From Thermoplasmata archaeon (GTDB taxonomy: Archaea; Thermoplasmatota; Thermoplasmata; Lutacidiplasmatales; UBA184): a stretch of DNA of 64,000 nt. Both the position numbers and the translations under genes were made by a program. The stretch covers positions 1-64,000 of the forward strand of contig JAKAVQ010000006.1 in NCBI GenBank assembly GCA_021817245.1. The letters are read 5' to 3'. Shown here one piece after another: positions 8,448-17,365 of this stretch. The notes under the pieces were generated by a model that worked only from the letters and a program-made list of their open reading frames with translations, ran no database searches and had not been told where the DNA came from. Every line of letters starts with the position of its first letter. Position 1 is the stretch's first letter.

Positions 8448-9896
8448 TCAGTCCGGCTCGGTGGACGGCGGCGGACGATCCGGGGGCCGGGCGTCGCGTC
8501 GAAGGGACGGCACGATCGCGATCAGGCAGAGCACCGCCGAGATCAGGAAGATGAGATGGATCGCGTCCAGGAAGCCGGCGGCGGCGGCAAACGTCGAGCC
8601 TTTCGGGACCGTGCCGAGGAAGATCTCCTGGATCGAGCTGCGGGAGAGGACGCTCGTCATGACGATGAGGGTGAGTCCGAGACTGATCGTGGAACCGGTG
8701 TTGATGAACGTCGTCCCGATCCCCGACGCGACGCCCCGCTGCGTCGGCGGCACGGCGGTCATCATCGCCGCCCGATTCGGGGAGGCGAAGAGCCCCATCC
8801 CCGCCCCGACCAGGACCAACGGGGGCGCGAGGCTTAGGAACGAGTCCGCCGGGCCGATGGTCGCGAGCCAGAGGAAGCCGAACGCCGAGGTCACGAGCCC
8901 CACGAGAAGGAACGGCCGTGGACCGAACCGGTCGGAGAGCCAGCCGCTCACGGGACCGAGCGTCGCGAGCGACGCCGAGACCGGGATGAGGAACAGCCCG
9001 GCGGTGAACGGATCGAGGAAGCGCGGAGGTCCCTGAAGGTAGAAGACGAGGATGAACGTGAACGCCCCGCGGGCGAGGGCGTTCAGGAGCATCGCGAGCG
9101 CGCTGCTCGCGAACTGGCGGATGCGGAAGAGCGTGAGGTCGAGCATCGGGGAGCGCCCCCTCAGCTCGATCCCGAGGAAGGCGACGAGCAGGGCGACCCC
9201 CGCGACCACCGCCGCGACCGCGCCGAGGTCCCCGAGCTGACCGAGGGCGCCGAGGGTGATCCCGAGCAGGAGCAGCGTGAGGCCGAGGGCGAAGACGATG
9301 TTGCCCAACCAGTCGATCCGGGGCGCTTCCCCGGGCCGGGAGAGCTCGTGGAGGTCCCGGTGCGCCCTCCAGGTGGCGAGGATCCCGATCGGAACGTTCA
9401 CGAAGAAGATCCACCGCCAGCTGAAGGCGGAGGTGATCACCCCGCCCACGATCAGTCCCGACACGGCCCCGACGACGATCGAGACCTGGTTGATGCCGAG
9501 CGCCCTCCCGCGTTCGTTCGGGGGAAAGGCATCGGTGATGATCGCCGCGGAGTTCGAGAAGAGGAAGCCGGCGCCGACCGCCTGCACCAGCCGGAACCCC
9601 ACGAGCTCGATACCGGTCTCGGAGAACCCGCAGAGCAGGGAGCCGACGGTGAACACCGCGAACCCAAGAACGTAGAGGCGCACGCGGCCGAACATGTCCG
9701 ACAGTCGGCCGAAGTTGAGGAGGACGACCGCCGTGAGGAGGGAGTAGCCGAGCAGCACCCAGAGCAGCGAGGTCGCGGTCGTCCCGGGAAGCTCCCGGCC
9801 GATCGTCGGCAGCGCGATCAGCACGATGTTCGCGTCGAGTGAGCTCATCAAGGTCGCTACGGTCGTGTTCGACAGCACGCGCCACTTGTACTCCAT
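8448..9896 (-). CDS. MFS multidrug/solute exporter, DHA2-like
   Basis: 482 residues from the ATG at 9896 (MEYKWRVLSNTT); the ORF-track start at 10001 only adds a low-complexity tail. There are about 14 hydrophobic segments, as in DHA2 drug:proton antiporters. The loop 2-3 motif A (NFGRLSDMFGRVRLYVLGF) and motif C-like FLFSNSAAIITDAF are present, as is NERGRALGINQV. It is a paralogue of the truncated MFS at the left edge of the window and would export an unknown small molecule through the cytoplasmic membrane. No regulator is adjacent; the next gene on the strand is a CBS protein 114 nt upstream. Confidence 0.88.
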   Translation of the reverse strand: MEYKWRVLSNTTVATLMSSLDANIVLIALPTIGRELPGTTATSLLWVLLGYSLLTAVVLLNFGRLSDMFGRVRLYVLGFAVFTVGSLLCGFSETGIELVGFRLVQAVGAGFLFSNSAAIITDAFPPNERGRALGINQVSIVVGAVSGLIVGGVITSAFSWRWIFFVNVPIGILATWRAHRDLHELSRPGEAPRIDWLGNIVFALGLTLLLLGITLGALGQLGDLGAVAAVVAGVALLVAFLGIELRGRSPMLDLTLFRIRQFASSALAMLLNALARGAFTFILVFYLQGPPRFLDPFTAGLFLIPVSASLATLGPVSGWLSDRFGPRPFLLVGLVTSAFGFLWLATIGPADSFLSLAPPLVLVGAGMGLFASPNRAAMMTAVPPTQRGVASGIGTTFINTGSTISLGLTLIVMTSVLSRSSIQEIFLGTVPKGSTFAAAAGFLDAIHLIFLISAVLCLIAIVPSLRRDARPPDRPPPSTEPD

Positions 9897-10010
9897 CGCT
9901 ACCGACCGCCCGGGCCGTCCCGCCCATCGCGCGCGGTCCCGTCGAAGCGCCGCACGGTGCTCGACGGCGGCCGCCGTCGGTCCCGCATCGAGGCCCCGCA
10001 CACCTCCCCG

Positions 10011-10454
10011 CTAACCGAGCGGGGGGTGGCTCGACTGGTAGCCCGCGATCTCCCGGGAGAGGCGGTCAATGTACTGGCGGAACGTCGAGAGGACGTTCTT
10101 CGCGGTGATGATCCCGACCACCCGGTCGTCCGAGCGGACCACCATCCGCCGGATCCCGAGGTTCGCCATCGTCGCGACGACCTCATCCGTAGGGGTCTCG
10201 GGTCGGCAGGAGTGTACGACCTGGGAGGCCAGCGCCTTCAACCGGACCTCGGCAGGAGCGAGCCCTCGGGCGACGACCTTCTCGAGGAAGTCCCACTCGG
10301 TCACGATCCCGGCGACCGTGGCCGCAGGGCCCCGCGTGACCACCGCGTACCCGCGACGGTGATCGGCCATCGCCCGGGCGGCGGTCAGGCCGTCCGTCTC
10401 TTCGTCCATCGAGAGGAACGTCGTCTCCATGATGTCCTGCGCGACGAGGACCAT
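10011..10454 (-). CDS. CBS-pair protein
   Basis: Two CBS domains make up nearly the whole protein: about residues 7-60 (DIMETTFLSMDEETDGL to GIVTEWDFL) and 75-130 (QVVHSCRPETPTDEVV to GIITAKNVLSTF). I chose the ATG at 10454 (MVLVAQDIMETT, 147 residues) because a TATA-like TCTTATG lies about 25 nt before it. The ORF-track start at 10478 overlaps that box. Stand-alone CBS pairs usually sense adenine nucleotides or S-adenosyl compounds and regulate a partner. None is evident here. Confidence 0.8.
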   Translation of the reverse strand: MVLVAQDIMETTFLSMDEETDGLTAARAMADHRRGYAVVTRGPAATVAGIVTEWDFLEKVVARGLAPAEVRLKALASQVVHSCRPETPTDEVVATMANLGIRRMVVRSDDRVVGIITAKNVLSTFRQYIDRLSREIAGYQSSHPPLG

Positions 10455-10530
10455 GCGCTGAGCATCGACCCCCGGCATAAGAGGGTCTAGCGCGACCGCC
10501 CCGATCTCTTCCGGCCCTCACCGAAGGGCC

Positions 10531-11649
10531 ATGTACGTCCGCATCGTTCGCCCTGGGGCTGCGGACCGGGAGTCCGAACCGCGGCCGATAGAGATGCCCG
10601 CTTCGCTCCCGCTCCTACCGCTCGACCTCGACCTCGTCCGGGGGTTCCGGTTCGCGTGCCGGCCGGACTGCGGCCTCTGCTGCTTCGCCGAGCCGCGGGT
10701 CGCGCCGGAGGAGCTCGTCCGTATCACCACCGCCCGTCCGGACGTGCAGCTCCGCGGGCACGGACGGGACCGATTCCTCGCCGCCCGTCCGCGCGGGGGC
10801 GCCTGCCAGTTCCTCGCCGCGGACCGATGCGAGCTGCACGCTCTCCGGCCTCGCCCCTGCCGAGAGTACCCGCTGACCGTTCACGCCGGTCGTCGCCTCC
10901 AGGTCTCGGTCGTCCTCTCCTGCCCCGGCGTCGGGCTTGAACCACTGACCTCGGACCGTCCCGCTCGCGACCGGCCCGACCCGTTCGGCCTCGGTTCCGA
11001 GCTCGGCTCGCTCGAGGAGCGCCGGAAAGCGGCCCGACGCTCGCCGATCTTCGAGACCGAGCATCGAGGTCGCCGGGTCGAGCGGTTCCTCCGAGCGGCC
11101 GGCCGCTGGCAGGACGACGACGAGGTCCGGCGCGCGCTCGATCCCCGGCCCCCGCTTCCCGGTCCGGCCGACTATCCGGTCGCGGCCCCGCCGCCGGAGG
11201 AAGAGGGGCTCGAGCGTCTCCCGCTATTCTTCGACGGCCGGGCGGGGCCGGTCGCGTTCGCCGGCGCCCTCGGCGGCTGGGACCTCCTCGAGCTGTCCGC
11301 CACCGGAGGAGGGCGGAGCCTCGGGCGCTTCGTGCCTCCCGAACGACCTCCCGGGCTCGACGGCGGGGCCGCCCGGCTCCTCTCGGGCTACCTCCGCTAC
11401 ATGCTCGCACGGGACGCCTTCCTCGCTTCGGTCCACCTCGAGATGCTCGACACCGAGAGCGGCTCCGTGACCGACGCGGCTCGCGTCGCCCTTCGGGAGC
11501 TCGGCGCGACGGTGCTCGCGCGGGCCGTCGTCCGCTCGAAGCTCGCGAGCCGCGACCGCACGGTCTTGACCGAAGCGGAGGTGGCGGGCGGGATCCGGGC
11601 CACCGACCAGGACTGGCTCGACCGGCCGACGTGGGGCGACCGCTGGTGA
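10531..11649 (+). CDS. YkgJ-type cysteine-cluster protein (putative Zn/Fe-chelating domain)
   Basis: A 372-residue protein. The signature near residues 45-58 is FACRPDCGLCCF, the CxxxCxxCC cluster of the YkgJ family. It is followed by further conserved Cys at CQFL, RCELHALRPRPCREYP and SCPG, the usual layout of this metal or Fe-S cluster domain. The remaining roughly 230 residues are not recognised. Function in the family is poorly known. An in-frame ATG at 10594 (MPASLPLLPLDLD) is an alternative start that would remove 21 weakly conserved residues. Confidence 0.8.
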   Translation: MYVRIVRPGAADRESEPRPIEMPASLPLLPLDLDLVRGFRFACRPDCGLCCFAEPRVAPEELVRITTARPDVQLRGHGRDRFLAARPRGGACQFLAADRCELHALRPRPCREYPLTVHAGRRLQVSVVLSCPGVGLEPLTSDRPARDRPDPFGLGSELGSLEERRKAARRSPIFETEHRGRRVERFLRAAGRWQDDDEVRRALDPRPPLPGPADYPVAAPPPEEEGLERLPLFFDGRAGPVAFAGALGGWDLLELSATGGGRSLGRFVPPERPPGLDGGAARLLSGYLRYMLARDAFLASVHLEMLDTESGSVTDAARVALRELGATVLARAVVRSKLASRDRTVLTEAEVAGGIRATDQDWLDRPTWGDRW

Positions 11650-11655
11650 GCCTCC

Positions 11656-12837
11656 TCAGACGGCCGGAGGAAAGCGTCGACCGAGCTCGGCCTCGAGCTC
11701 CCGTACCAGCGTCGCCTCGTGCTCGGGCGTCCAGGAAGAGACGCTCGGGGCAGGGTTCTGCCGCCACGACGCCGGCGCCGTCTCTCCCGTCGCGTTCCCG
11801 AACTCTCGCCGCCAGGCCTCGGGAAGGCGACCTTCCCCTTCGAGGGGCCCGTCGCCCGCGAGGACCGCTCCGGCGCGCGCGAGCACCCGGCTCACCGATG
11901 CGGCCCGATACCCCCCTCCACCGGTGACGACGAGCCGGCCGCCGGCGACCTCCTCGGCGAGCGCGAGGACCGTCCGGTCGATCTCCTCGTAGGCAGCCGG
12001 TGTGTACTGCAGCTGGGCGAGGGCGTCGCCGACGTGCCCGTCGACGCCGTGCTGCAGGACGATCACCTCGGGCCTAAACTCCCGCAGCAGCGCAGGAACG
12101 ATCCTGCGGAAGAGCGGAAGGAGCGCCGAGTCCCCCGCGGCCGGCGGCAACGGCACGTTGACCTTGAGCCCCGCGCCGTCCCCACGTCCGGTCTCGGGGG
12201 GAAAGCCGGTGCCGGGAAACAGCGTCCGTCCGTCCTGGTGGAAATCGATATCGAGGACCCGGCCGGACTGGTAGTACCCGTACATCACTCCGTCGCCGTG
12301 GTGGGCATCGATGTCGAGATAGGCGACCCGCCGTCCCTCCCGGACCGCGCGACCGACGGCGATCGCGACGTCGTTGAAGATGCAGAATCCGCTGGCGCGA
12401 TCGGGGTGGGCGTGATGCAGGCCGCCGGCCGGATGGAACGCGGGGAGACCCCGGGTCAGGACGAGCTCGAGCGCCCGGTCGGCGCCCGCGACGATCCGGC
12501 CCGCCGCCTCGAAGCAACCGGGGAAGCCCGGAGTGTCGCCGGCGTCGAGCAGGGACGGCGCTTCGGCCGCGCTCACCGACGCGACGAACGAGAGGAACTT
12601 GCGGCGGTGGAACGTCTCAAGGGTGGCCCACGACGCGGGCTCCACCGCGTCGACCCACTCGATCGCGCCCCCCGAGGCGGCGGGGAGCTCGCGGAGCAGC
12701 CGCACGGCGAGTGCCCGACTCCGCTCGGAGAACGGGTGGTCCGGACCGAAGTCGTACGCGCGGAACCGCTCGTCCCAGACCACGGCGAGCCGCGGAGCCG
12801 TCGCCATTCCGCTCCGCCGAGGTCGCCCGTCCGTCAT
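11656..12837 (-). CDS. Histone deacetylase/acetoin-utilisation family deacetylase
   Basis: A 393-residue protein with the complete zinc-dependent deacetylase core. Visible are PAGGLHHAHPDRASGFCIFND (active-site His pair and adjacent loop), YLDIDAHHGDGVMYG (zinc Asp/His), the DFHQDGRTLFPGTGF loop and GGGGYR with the catalytic-site Gly-rich turn. It should remove acetyl groups from Lys side chains or from small acetylated amines. Archaeal members are candidates for protein deacetylation, for example of Alba or metabolic enzymes. It diverges from the wHTH gene at 12911 and shares the AT-rich patch GCCGTTAAGAGCC. An alternative ATG at 12807 exists. Confidence 0.88.
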   Translation of the reverse strand: MTDGRPRRSGMATAPRLAVVWDERFRAYDFGPDHPFSERSRALAVRLLRELPAASGGAIEWVDAVEPASWATLETFHRRKFLSFVASVSAAEAPSLLDAGDTPGFPGCFEAAGRIVAGADRALELVLTRGLPAFHPAGGLHHAHPDRASGFCIFNDVAIAVGRAVREGRRVAYLDIDAHHGDGVMYGYYQSGRVLDIDFHQDGRTLFPGTGFPPETGRGDGAGLKVNVPLPPAAGDSALLPLFRRIVPALLREFRPEVIVLQHGVDGHVGDALAQLQYTPAAYEEIDRTVLALAEEVAGGRLVVTGGGGYRAASVSRVLARAGAVLAGDGPLEGEGRLPEAWRREFGNATGETAPASWRQNPAPSVSSWTPEHEATLVRELEAELGRRFPPAV

Positions 12838-12910
12838 AACGGGTTCCCCGGGAGGGGATGCTTCCCCAAGCCGTTAAGAGCCCCACCCCGTCGCGGGAGC
12901 GGGGAGCCGG

Positions 12911-13135
12911 ATGGGGATCGAGGACGAGGTGAGCCCGAACGCGGTCAAGATCTACAAGTCGATGAAGGAGATGGCGATGCTCTCGGAAGAGAAGATGGGC
13001 ACCGCCGAACGGATCACGCAGTCCGCGCGTCTCCCCAAGACGATGGTCATGAACGCGCTCCAGGAGCTCCAGACCAAGGGCTGGGCGCGACGGAAGGTCC
13101 GGGAGAAGGCGGCGGGGTACTACCTCGCGAAGTGA
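12911..13135 (+). CDS. Small winged-helix protein
   Basis: A 74-residue protein with the order helix, helix-turn-helix, short wing: MGTAERITQSARLPKTMVMNALQELQTKGWARRK, then REKAAGYYLAK. It is likely a DNA-binding winged-helix protein of one domain. Size and lysine content resemble small archaeal chromatin-associated or regulatory wHTH proteins. The base and residue use is less Arg-rich than the shadow ORFs, which supports a real gene. Its position between an HDAC-like gene and TFB is suggestive of a transcription role but proves nothing. Confidence 0.75.
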   Translation: MGIEDEVSPNAVKIYKSMKEMAMLSEEKMGTAERITQSARLPKTMVMNALQELQTKGWARRKVREKAAGYYLAK

Positions 13136-13168
13136 CGGGCATCCGTCCGCCGCTCGGTTCGGGCGGGC

Positions 13169-14128
13169 TCACTCCGGCTGGAGGTCGACCGACTTGCGAC
13201 CCCAGATCCGTTCCACGAGGCGGCTGGTCGATCGCAGTGTGACCTCGGTGACCGAGCTCACGCGCGCCACCTGGGCTCGCGACCGGTGTTCGCCGTTCTG
13301 TTCGGCGGCGAGGTAGATCAGCGCCGCCACCAGCCCGTGCGGGCTCAGCCCGGAGAGCTCGGGATCGTCGCGCGCCTGGTCGAGCATCGTCTCGACGGTG
13401 GAGCGGACCCTCGGCGAGAGCGCGAGCTCCTGCGCGTAGCGGGTGAGAAACGCCTTTGAACCGACGCTCGGGATCGCGAGACCGCTCCCGCGCTGCACGA
13501 CCTTGAACGTCCGCCCGACCTCGGAGCGCTTGGCCCCCACGGCCTGGGCGACCTCGCCGAGGGTCCGGGGGATCGAGAAGCGTCGGCACGCCGCGTAGAG
13601 GCAGGCGCCGACGCTCGCGGGCAGGCTGCGGCCCCGGAAGAGCCCCCGGACCTTCGCCTCGCGATAGACCCCTTCGGCCTCCGCGATGACCACCGAGGGG
13701 AGTCCCATCGATTCGCCCACCGTCTGGATCTCGGTGCGCGCCGGGGTCCGGTCCAACGGCCCATCGACCGTCCTCGAGGTCTGGCGCAGCATCACCCGCT
13801 TCAGGTGCTGGAACTCGTACCGGCGGTGCCAATCGAGCCGCTTTCCCTGGCCGTCCCGAGTGAGCGAGAGCGTCGAACCGAGGAACCGCTTGGTGCCCCC
13901 GGGGCGGACGAAGGGACCGATCCCGCGACCGCTTCCGTCCGAGCCTCCCGTCTCGAGCGGCGGGGGTGGGGAGGCGAGGATCGCGCTGTCCTCGAACACG
14001 AGACCGCACTCGGCACAGTGAGTCTCGGAACGGACCGGGTCGACGATCCGGTGGCTGCTGCGGCACATCGGACAGACCGGAACGACTGCCCGGGGTCGCT
14101 CCGCTGTCCCGTTCCCGGTGTCTGTCAC
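13169..14128 (-). CDS. tfb: Transcription initiation factor IIB (TFB)
   Basis: A 319-residue protein of standard TFB length. The N-terminal zinc ribbon has Cys19, Cys22, Cys38 and Cys41 (CPMCRSSHRIVD, HCAECGLVFEDS), followed by the B-finger/linker including the WHRRYEFQHLKR region. Two cyclin-like repeats span about 115-210 and 215-310 (SVGACLYAACRRFSIPRTLGEV; HGLVAALIYLAAEQ; VARVSSVTEVTLRSTSRLV). It bridges TBP and RNA polymerase at promoters. The start is a GTG about 25 nt from a GTAAATACT box, so the gene for this promoter factor itself appears leaderless. Confidence 0.95.
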   Translation of the reverse strand: MTDTGNGTAERPRAVVPVCPMCRSSHRIVDPVRSETHCAECGLVFEDSAILASPPPPLETGGSDGSGRGIGPFVRPGGTKRFLGSTLSLTRDGQGKRLDWHRRYEFQHLKRVMLRQTSRTVDGPLDRTPARTEIQTVGESMGLPSVVIAEAEGVYREAKVRGLFRGRSLPASVGACLYAACRRFSIPRTLGEVAQAVGAKRSEVGRTFKVVQRGSGLAIPSVGSKAFLTRYAQELALSPRVRSTVETMLDQARDDPELSGLSPHGLVAALIYLAAEQNGEHRSRAQVARVSSVTEVTLRSTSRLVERIWGRKSVDLQPE

Positions 14129-14187
14129 GTCATCACACGGAACGTCCGCCAGTATTTACTCATTAACGAGCGCCACCGACCGGCGCC

Positions 14188-15948
14188 TCACTGGCCCCAG
14201 AAGGGGTGGCTGGCCCGGTGCAGGTGAACGATCGCCTCCAGGATCTCGGTCTCGTGCGGGGTGAGCGGCTGGGCCTTGAGCGCCCGGGCGACCGACTCCG
14301 GCAGGTCGACGAGCAGGATGTCCCCCTCGTGGAGGTTCCGGCCCACGACCGCGCCCTCGATCGATGCGGCGAGCTCGGTGGACTCTTCGGCCTCCGAAAC
14401 CGACTGGCCCTCCCGCTGGAGCGACCGGAGCACTCCGACCTCAGCGCCGGACGGATGGATCAGCCGGACCCCGGGGCGCAAGGTCCCGCCGAGCACCTTG
14501 ATGCCGACGATCGCCGGTTTGCTCGAGCGGAAGACGAAGCCGCTCATCACCTCGAACTTCGCGGGATGGATCAGCTGCTGCCGGGCGGCGACCCGGAGCT
14601 CGCGCTCCCGCTCCGCCTTCCAGGCGAGATACTCCTCGATGGCCCGGTACATCACCTCGGCGCGGAAGACCCGCACCGGTCCCGATTCCCCCTCGGGCTG
14701 GGCGTCGGGCAGGACCGGCACGTTGAAGGCGAGTACCGCCCGGTGCGTCGGATCCCGAACCATCGCGATCCGGAGGATCGTCGCGTGGCTCACGGGCCCC
14801 ACCGCCGCTTCGTGGACCGGGATCCCCTTCTCGTGGCACTCGAACGCGAGCGCCTCGAGTCCGCCCAGGGTGTCGGCGAAGATCCCGATTCCCGAGAGCG
14901 CGACCTCGGCGACCGGCTGGCTCTCTCGCGCGAGCTCGGCGCGGACGGCCCGCTTCTCGTCGTCCGATCGGACCACCCGGAGAAGTCCCCCCGGCATCGC
15001 GGCCTCGATCCCCGGGGCGGCCAGGTAGATCCCGGCGGCAGCCTCCACCTCCTCGAACGGATCGAGGCGGAAGTGCTTGGTTCGCCCGCCCTTCAAGAGG
15101 ACCGGTCGGTAGATCCCCCGGACGTGGGTCGCGAACGGCTCGGAACGGCCGGTGACGACGATCTCATCGCCGACCTTGAGCCGCCCCCGATAGACGATCA
15201 CGTTCCCCACCGGGCCGACGCCCTTCTGCTCGCTCCGCTCGAGGATCGTCGCCTCGCCGCCCTCGCCGCCCGCCACGAGCGCGTCTTTCAGGAACCGCTG
15301 CGAGAGCCCGACGAGCAACGCGATCAGTTCGGCGACCCCTACGCTGGTCTTGGCCGACACCGGCACGATCCCGACGTTCCGCGTGAAGTCGCTCACCCGG
15401 TCGTACCGGTCCGCGCTGAACCCGAGCTCCACGAGGCCCTCCGCCACGGAGTAGAGGCGCTCATCGAGCGTCTTCGTCAGTTCGGGGCCGGACCGGCCGA
15501 GATGGTCGAGCAGCTTCACCGGTCCGGTCGGCTTTCGCCAGCCGGAGAGCAGGTCGATCTTCGTCAGCGCGACGGCAAACGGGGTCTTCTCGTGCCGGAG
15601 GATCTGAATCGACTCGCGCGTTTGCGGCATGATCCCCTCCCGGGCGTCGACCACGAGGATCGCGAGGTCGGCGAGGGCGCCGCCACGGCGTCGGAGCGTC
15701 TCGAAGGAGCGGTGCCCGGGAGTATCGACGAAGAGGAGACCCGGGACGACCAGCTGCTCGGTCCGCAACAGCCCCGCACAGATCTGGCGGACCGTCGACC
15801 CCGGCACCTCGATCGCCCCGATGTGCTGGGTGATCCCGCCGGCTTCCTTCTCGGCCCGCACACTGCCCGCGATACGGTCGAGAAGCGTCGTCTTCCCGTG
15901 GTCGACGTGACCCAGCAAGGAGACGATCGGCTCGCGCAAATCGGCCAC
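14188..15948 (-). CDS. infB: Translation initiation factor aIF5B (IF-2 homologue)
   Basis: A 586-residue protein, the usual size of archaeal IF5B. The GTPase domain shows G1 GHVDHGKTTLLD (about 12-23), G3 DTPGH, G4 LTKIDLL and G5 PVSAKTSVG. A beta-barrel domain II follows (YRGRLKVGDEIVVTG), then domain III and the C-terminal barrel with GIKVLGGTLRPGVRLIHPSG. It promotes subunit joining and initiator tRNA placement. The start is a GTG at 15948, about 26 nt from a GCGTAAAGG box. It lies 59 nt upstream of the tfb start on the same strand, so the two core expression genes are neighbours but have separate promoters. Confidence 0.96.
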   Translation of the reverse strand: MADLREPIVSLLGHVDHGKTTLLDRIAGSVRAEKEAGGITQHIGAIEVPGSTVRQICAGLLRTEQLVVPGLLFVDTPGHRSFETLRRRGGALADLAILVVDAREGIMPQTRESIQILRHEKTPFAVALTKIDLLSGWRKPTGPVKLLDHLGRSGPELTKTLDERLYSVAEGLVELGFSADRYDRVSDFTRNVGIVPVSAKTSVGVAELIALLVGLSQRFLKDALVAGGEGGEATILERSEQKGVGPVGNVIVYRGRLKVGDEIVVTGRSEPFATHVRGIYRPVLLKGGRTKHFRLDPFEEVEAAAGIYLAAPGIEAAMPGGLLRVVRSDDEKRAVRAELARESQPVAEVALSGIGIFADTLGGLEALAFECHEKGIPVHEAAVGPVSHATILRIAMVRDPTHRAVLAFNVPVLPDAQPEGESGPVRVFRAEVMYRAIEEYLAWKAERERELRVAARQQLIHPAKFEVMSGFVFRSSKPAIVGIKVLGGTLRPGVRLIHPSGAEVGVLRSLQREGQSVSEAEESTELAASIEGAVVGRNLHEGDILLVDLPESVARALKAQPLTPHETEILEAIVHLHRASHPFWGQ

Positions 15949-16013
15949 GGCCGGCCGACGGTCGGAGGCCCTTTACGCTTTGGGCGGGGGTCGGCGCCGG
16001 CGGGGCGCCCCCG

Positions 16014-17324
16014 TCACGCCGGGTCCGGGCGCCCGAGCTCCGTGATCGGACCCGCGACGAGCGGCACCAGGAACTCCTCCGGTTCGAGACCCCCGTGCGC
16101 TCCGCCCCACCGAAGCGGGCGCGGGGGGGAACCCGGCACACGGTACGTGAGCGACGCCGGGCTCGGCACCAGCACCAGAAGGTCGCCGAGGCGATCGAAG
16201 AGCTCGGGGTGAAAGGGCCCCGGCCCGAAGAGGCCGGCGTCGACCGCCGTGGAGGCGGAAAGCACCCGGTGCCCGGGGGGAAGCCGTTGCGCGAGCGCTT
16301 CCCGGAGGGCTCCGAGCTGGCCGGGACGGACCGTCAAAAGCAGGGCCCGGCGGTCGCCACCGGGGGGCTGGCGGAGGGTGGGGGCGATCGACGGCTCCCG
16401 CTCGAGCGAGATCTCGCTGGCGAGGTCGATGGGAACCTGCCCGTGATCGCTCGTGACCAGGACGGTGGTCCGCCGCGCCCGGCCGGGGTCGAGGCGGCGG
16501 ACCGCTTGCCGAAGGATCCGTGCGACCTGGTCCGACTCGAACTGAAGGAACGAGGGAAGCGGTCCGTGCACGTGCTGGACGGCATCCAGCTCGTCCCAGT
16601 AGGCAAAGACGAGCGGGGGCGGAGTCGGCCGGGAGAGCACTTCTCCGAGCCGGTGCCCGAAGTCGGCGGCGGTGCTGTAGCCGACGTACTCGGCCCCCTC
16701 GTAGAGGAGCCGGGTGAAGCCGCTACCCTCGAACCGATCGCGCGAGAGGGCGACGGCCCGGACCCCCCGGCGGAACCAGGAGGGAGCGCCCGACACCAGG
16801 GACGGGCTCCACTCCGGGCCGGCGAACGCGTCGAACGCTCCGACCCCGACCGGCGACATCCTCAGCATCTCGGTGACGGCGCCGAAGCGGGGCAGGAAGA
16901 CCCGGTGGCCGACGACCCCATGACGGCTCGGGCTCTGGCCCGTCGAGAGGCTGGTAAGGGCGACCGCGGTCGTGGTCGGGAAGACCGTCGTGATCGGGCG
17001 TGCCCGCTCGCGCCAAGAGGAGGGGTAGCCCGGCCGATCCCCTAGGGAGCCGTCCCCGGACGACGTCCACCCGAGCGCGTCGACCAGGAACAAGACCACG
17101 GTGCCCTCCGCCCGGCGACCCCCGAACGGGTCGAGGTCGGCGACGAGCGGTGGGAGGAGCTCCTCCACGTCCCGGAGGGGAACGTCCGCGGCGTCGACGG
17201 CGGTCCGCGCGACGTTCGGGATCGATTGCCCGGCGTAGGCCGGAAGTGGCAGCCCGATCCGGGGGTCGGGACGGAGCAGGGCGGCTTCGGCCGACCCGAG
17301 CGATGTCGGTCGCGCGACGTCCAT
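16014..17324 (-). CDS. Type I phosphodiesterase/nucleotide pyrophosphatase superfamily protein
   Basis: A 436-residue member of the alkaline-phosphatase superfamily. The first metal site is LFLVDALGW and the nucleophile is probably the Thr run in TVFPTTTAVALTSLSTG. Further metal ligands are YWDELDAVQHVHGP, TVLVTSDHGQVPID and GGAHGGLEPEE. The family hydrolyses phosphodiesters, nucleotide pyrophosphates or phosphonates; the substrate here is open. No signal peptide or anchor is evident, so a cytoplasmic location is likely. The gene starts 41 nt after the polymerase IV stop, with its own TTTAAGT box inside that stop region. Confidence 0.85.
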   Translation of the reverse strand: MDVARPTSLGSAEAALLRPDPRIGLPLPAYAGQSIPNVARTAVDAADVPLRDVEELLPPLVADLDPFGGRRAEGTVVLFLVDALGWTSSGDGSLGDRPGYPSSWRERARPITTVFPTTTAVALTSLSTGQSPSRHGVVGHRVFLPRFGAVTEMLRMSPVGVGAFDAFAGPEWSPSLVSGAPSWFRRGVRAVALSRDRFEGSGFTRLLYEGAEYVGYSTAADFGHRLGEVLSRPTPPPLVFAYWDELDAVQHVHGPLPSFLQFESDQVARILRQAVRRLDPGRARRTTVLVTSDHGQVPIDLASEISLEREPSIAPTLRQPPGGDRRALLLTVRPGQLGALREALAQRLPPGHRVLSASTAVDAGLFGPGPFHPELFDRLGDLLVLVPSPASLTYRVPGSPPRPLRWGGAHGGLEPEEFLVPLVAGPITELGRPDPA

Positions 17325-17365
17325 GATGCTCCGGCGGCCCCCGCGGTGCCCCGACCCCGGGCCGA

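Noticed and set aside
14206-16212. A 668-residue plus-strand ORF
   Set aside because: Antisense to the aIF5B gene, whose GTPase motifs are unambiguous.
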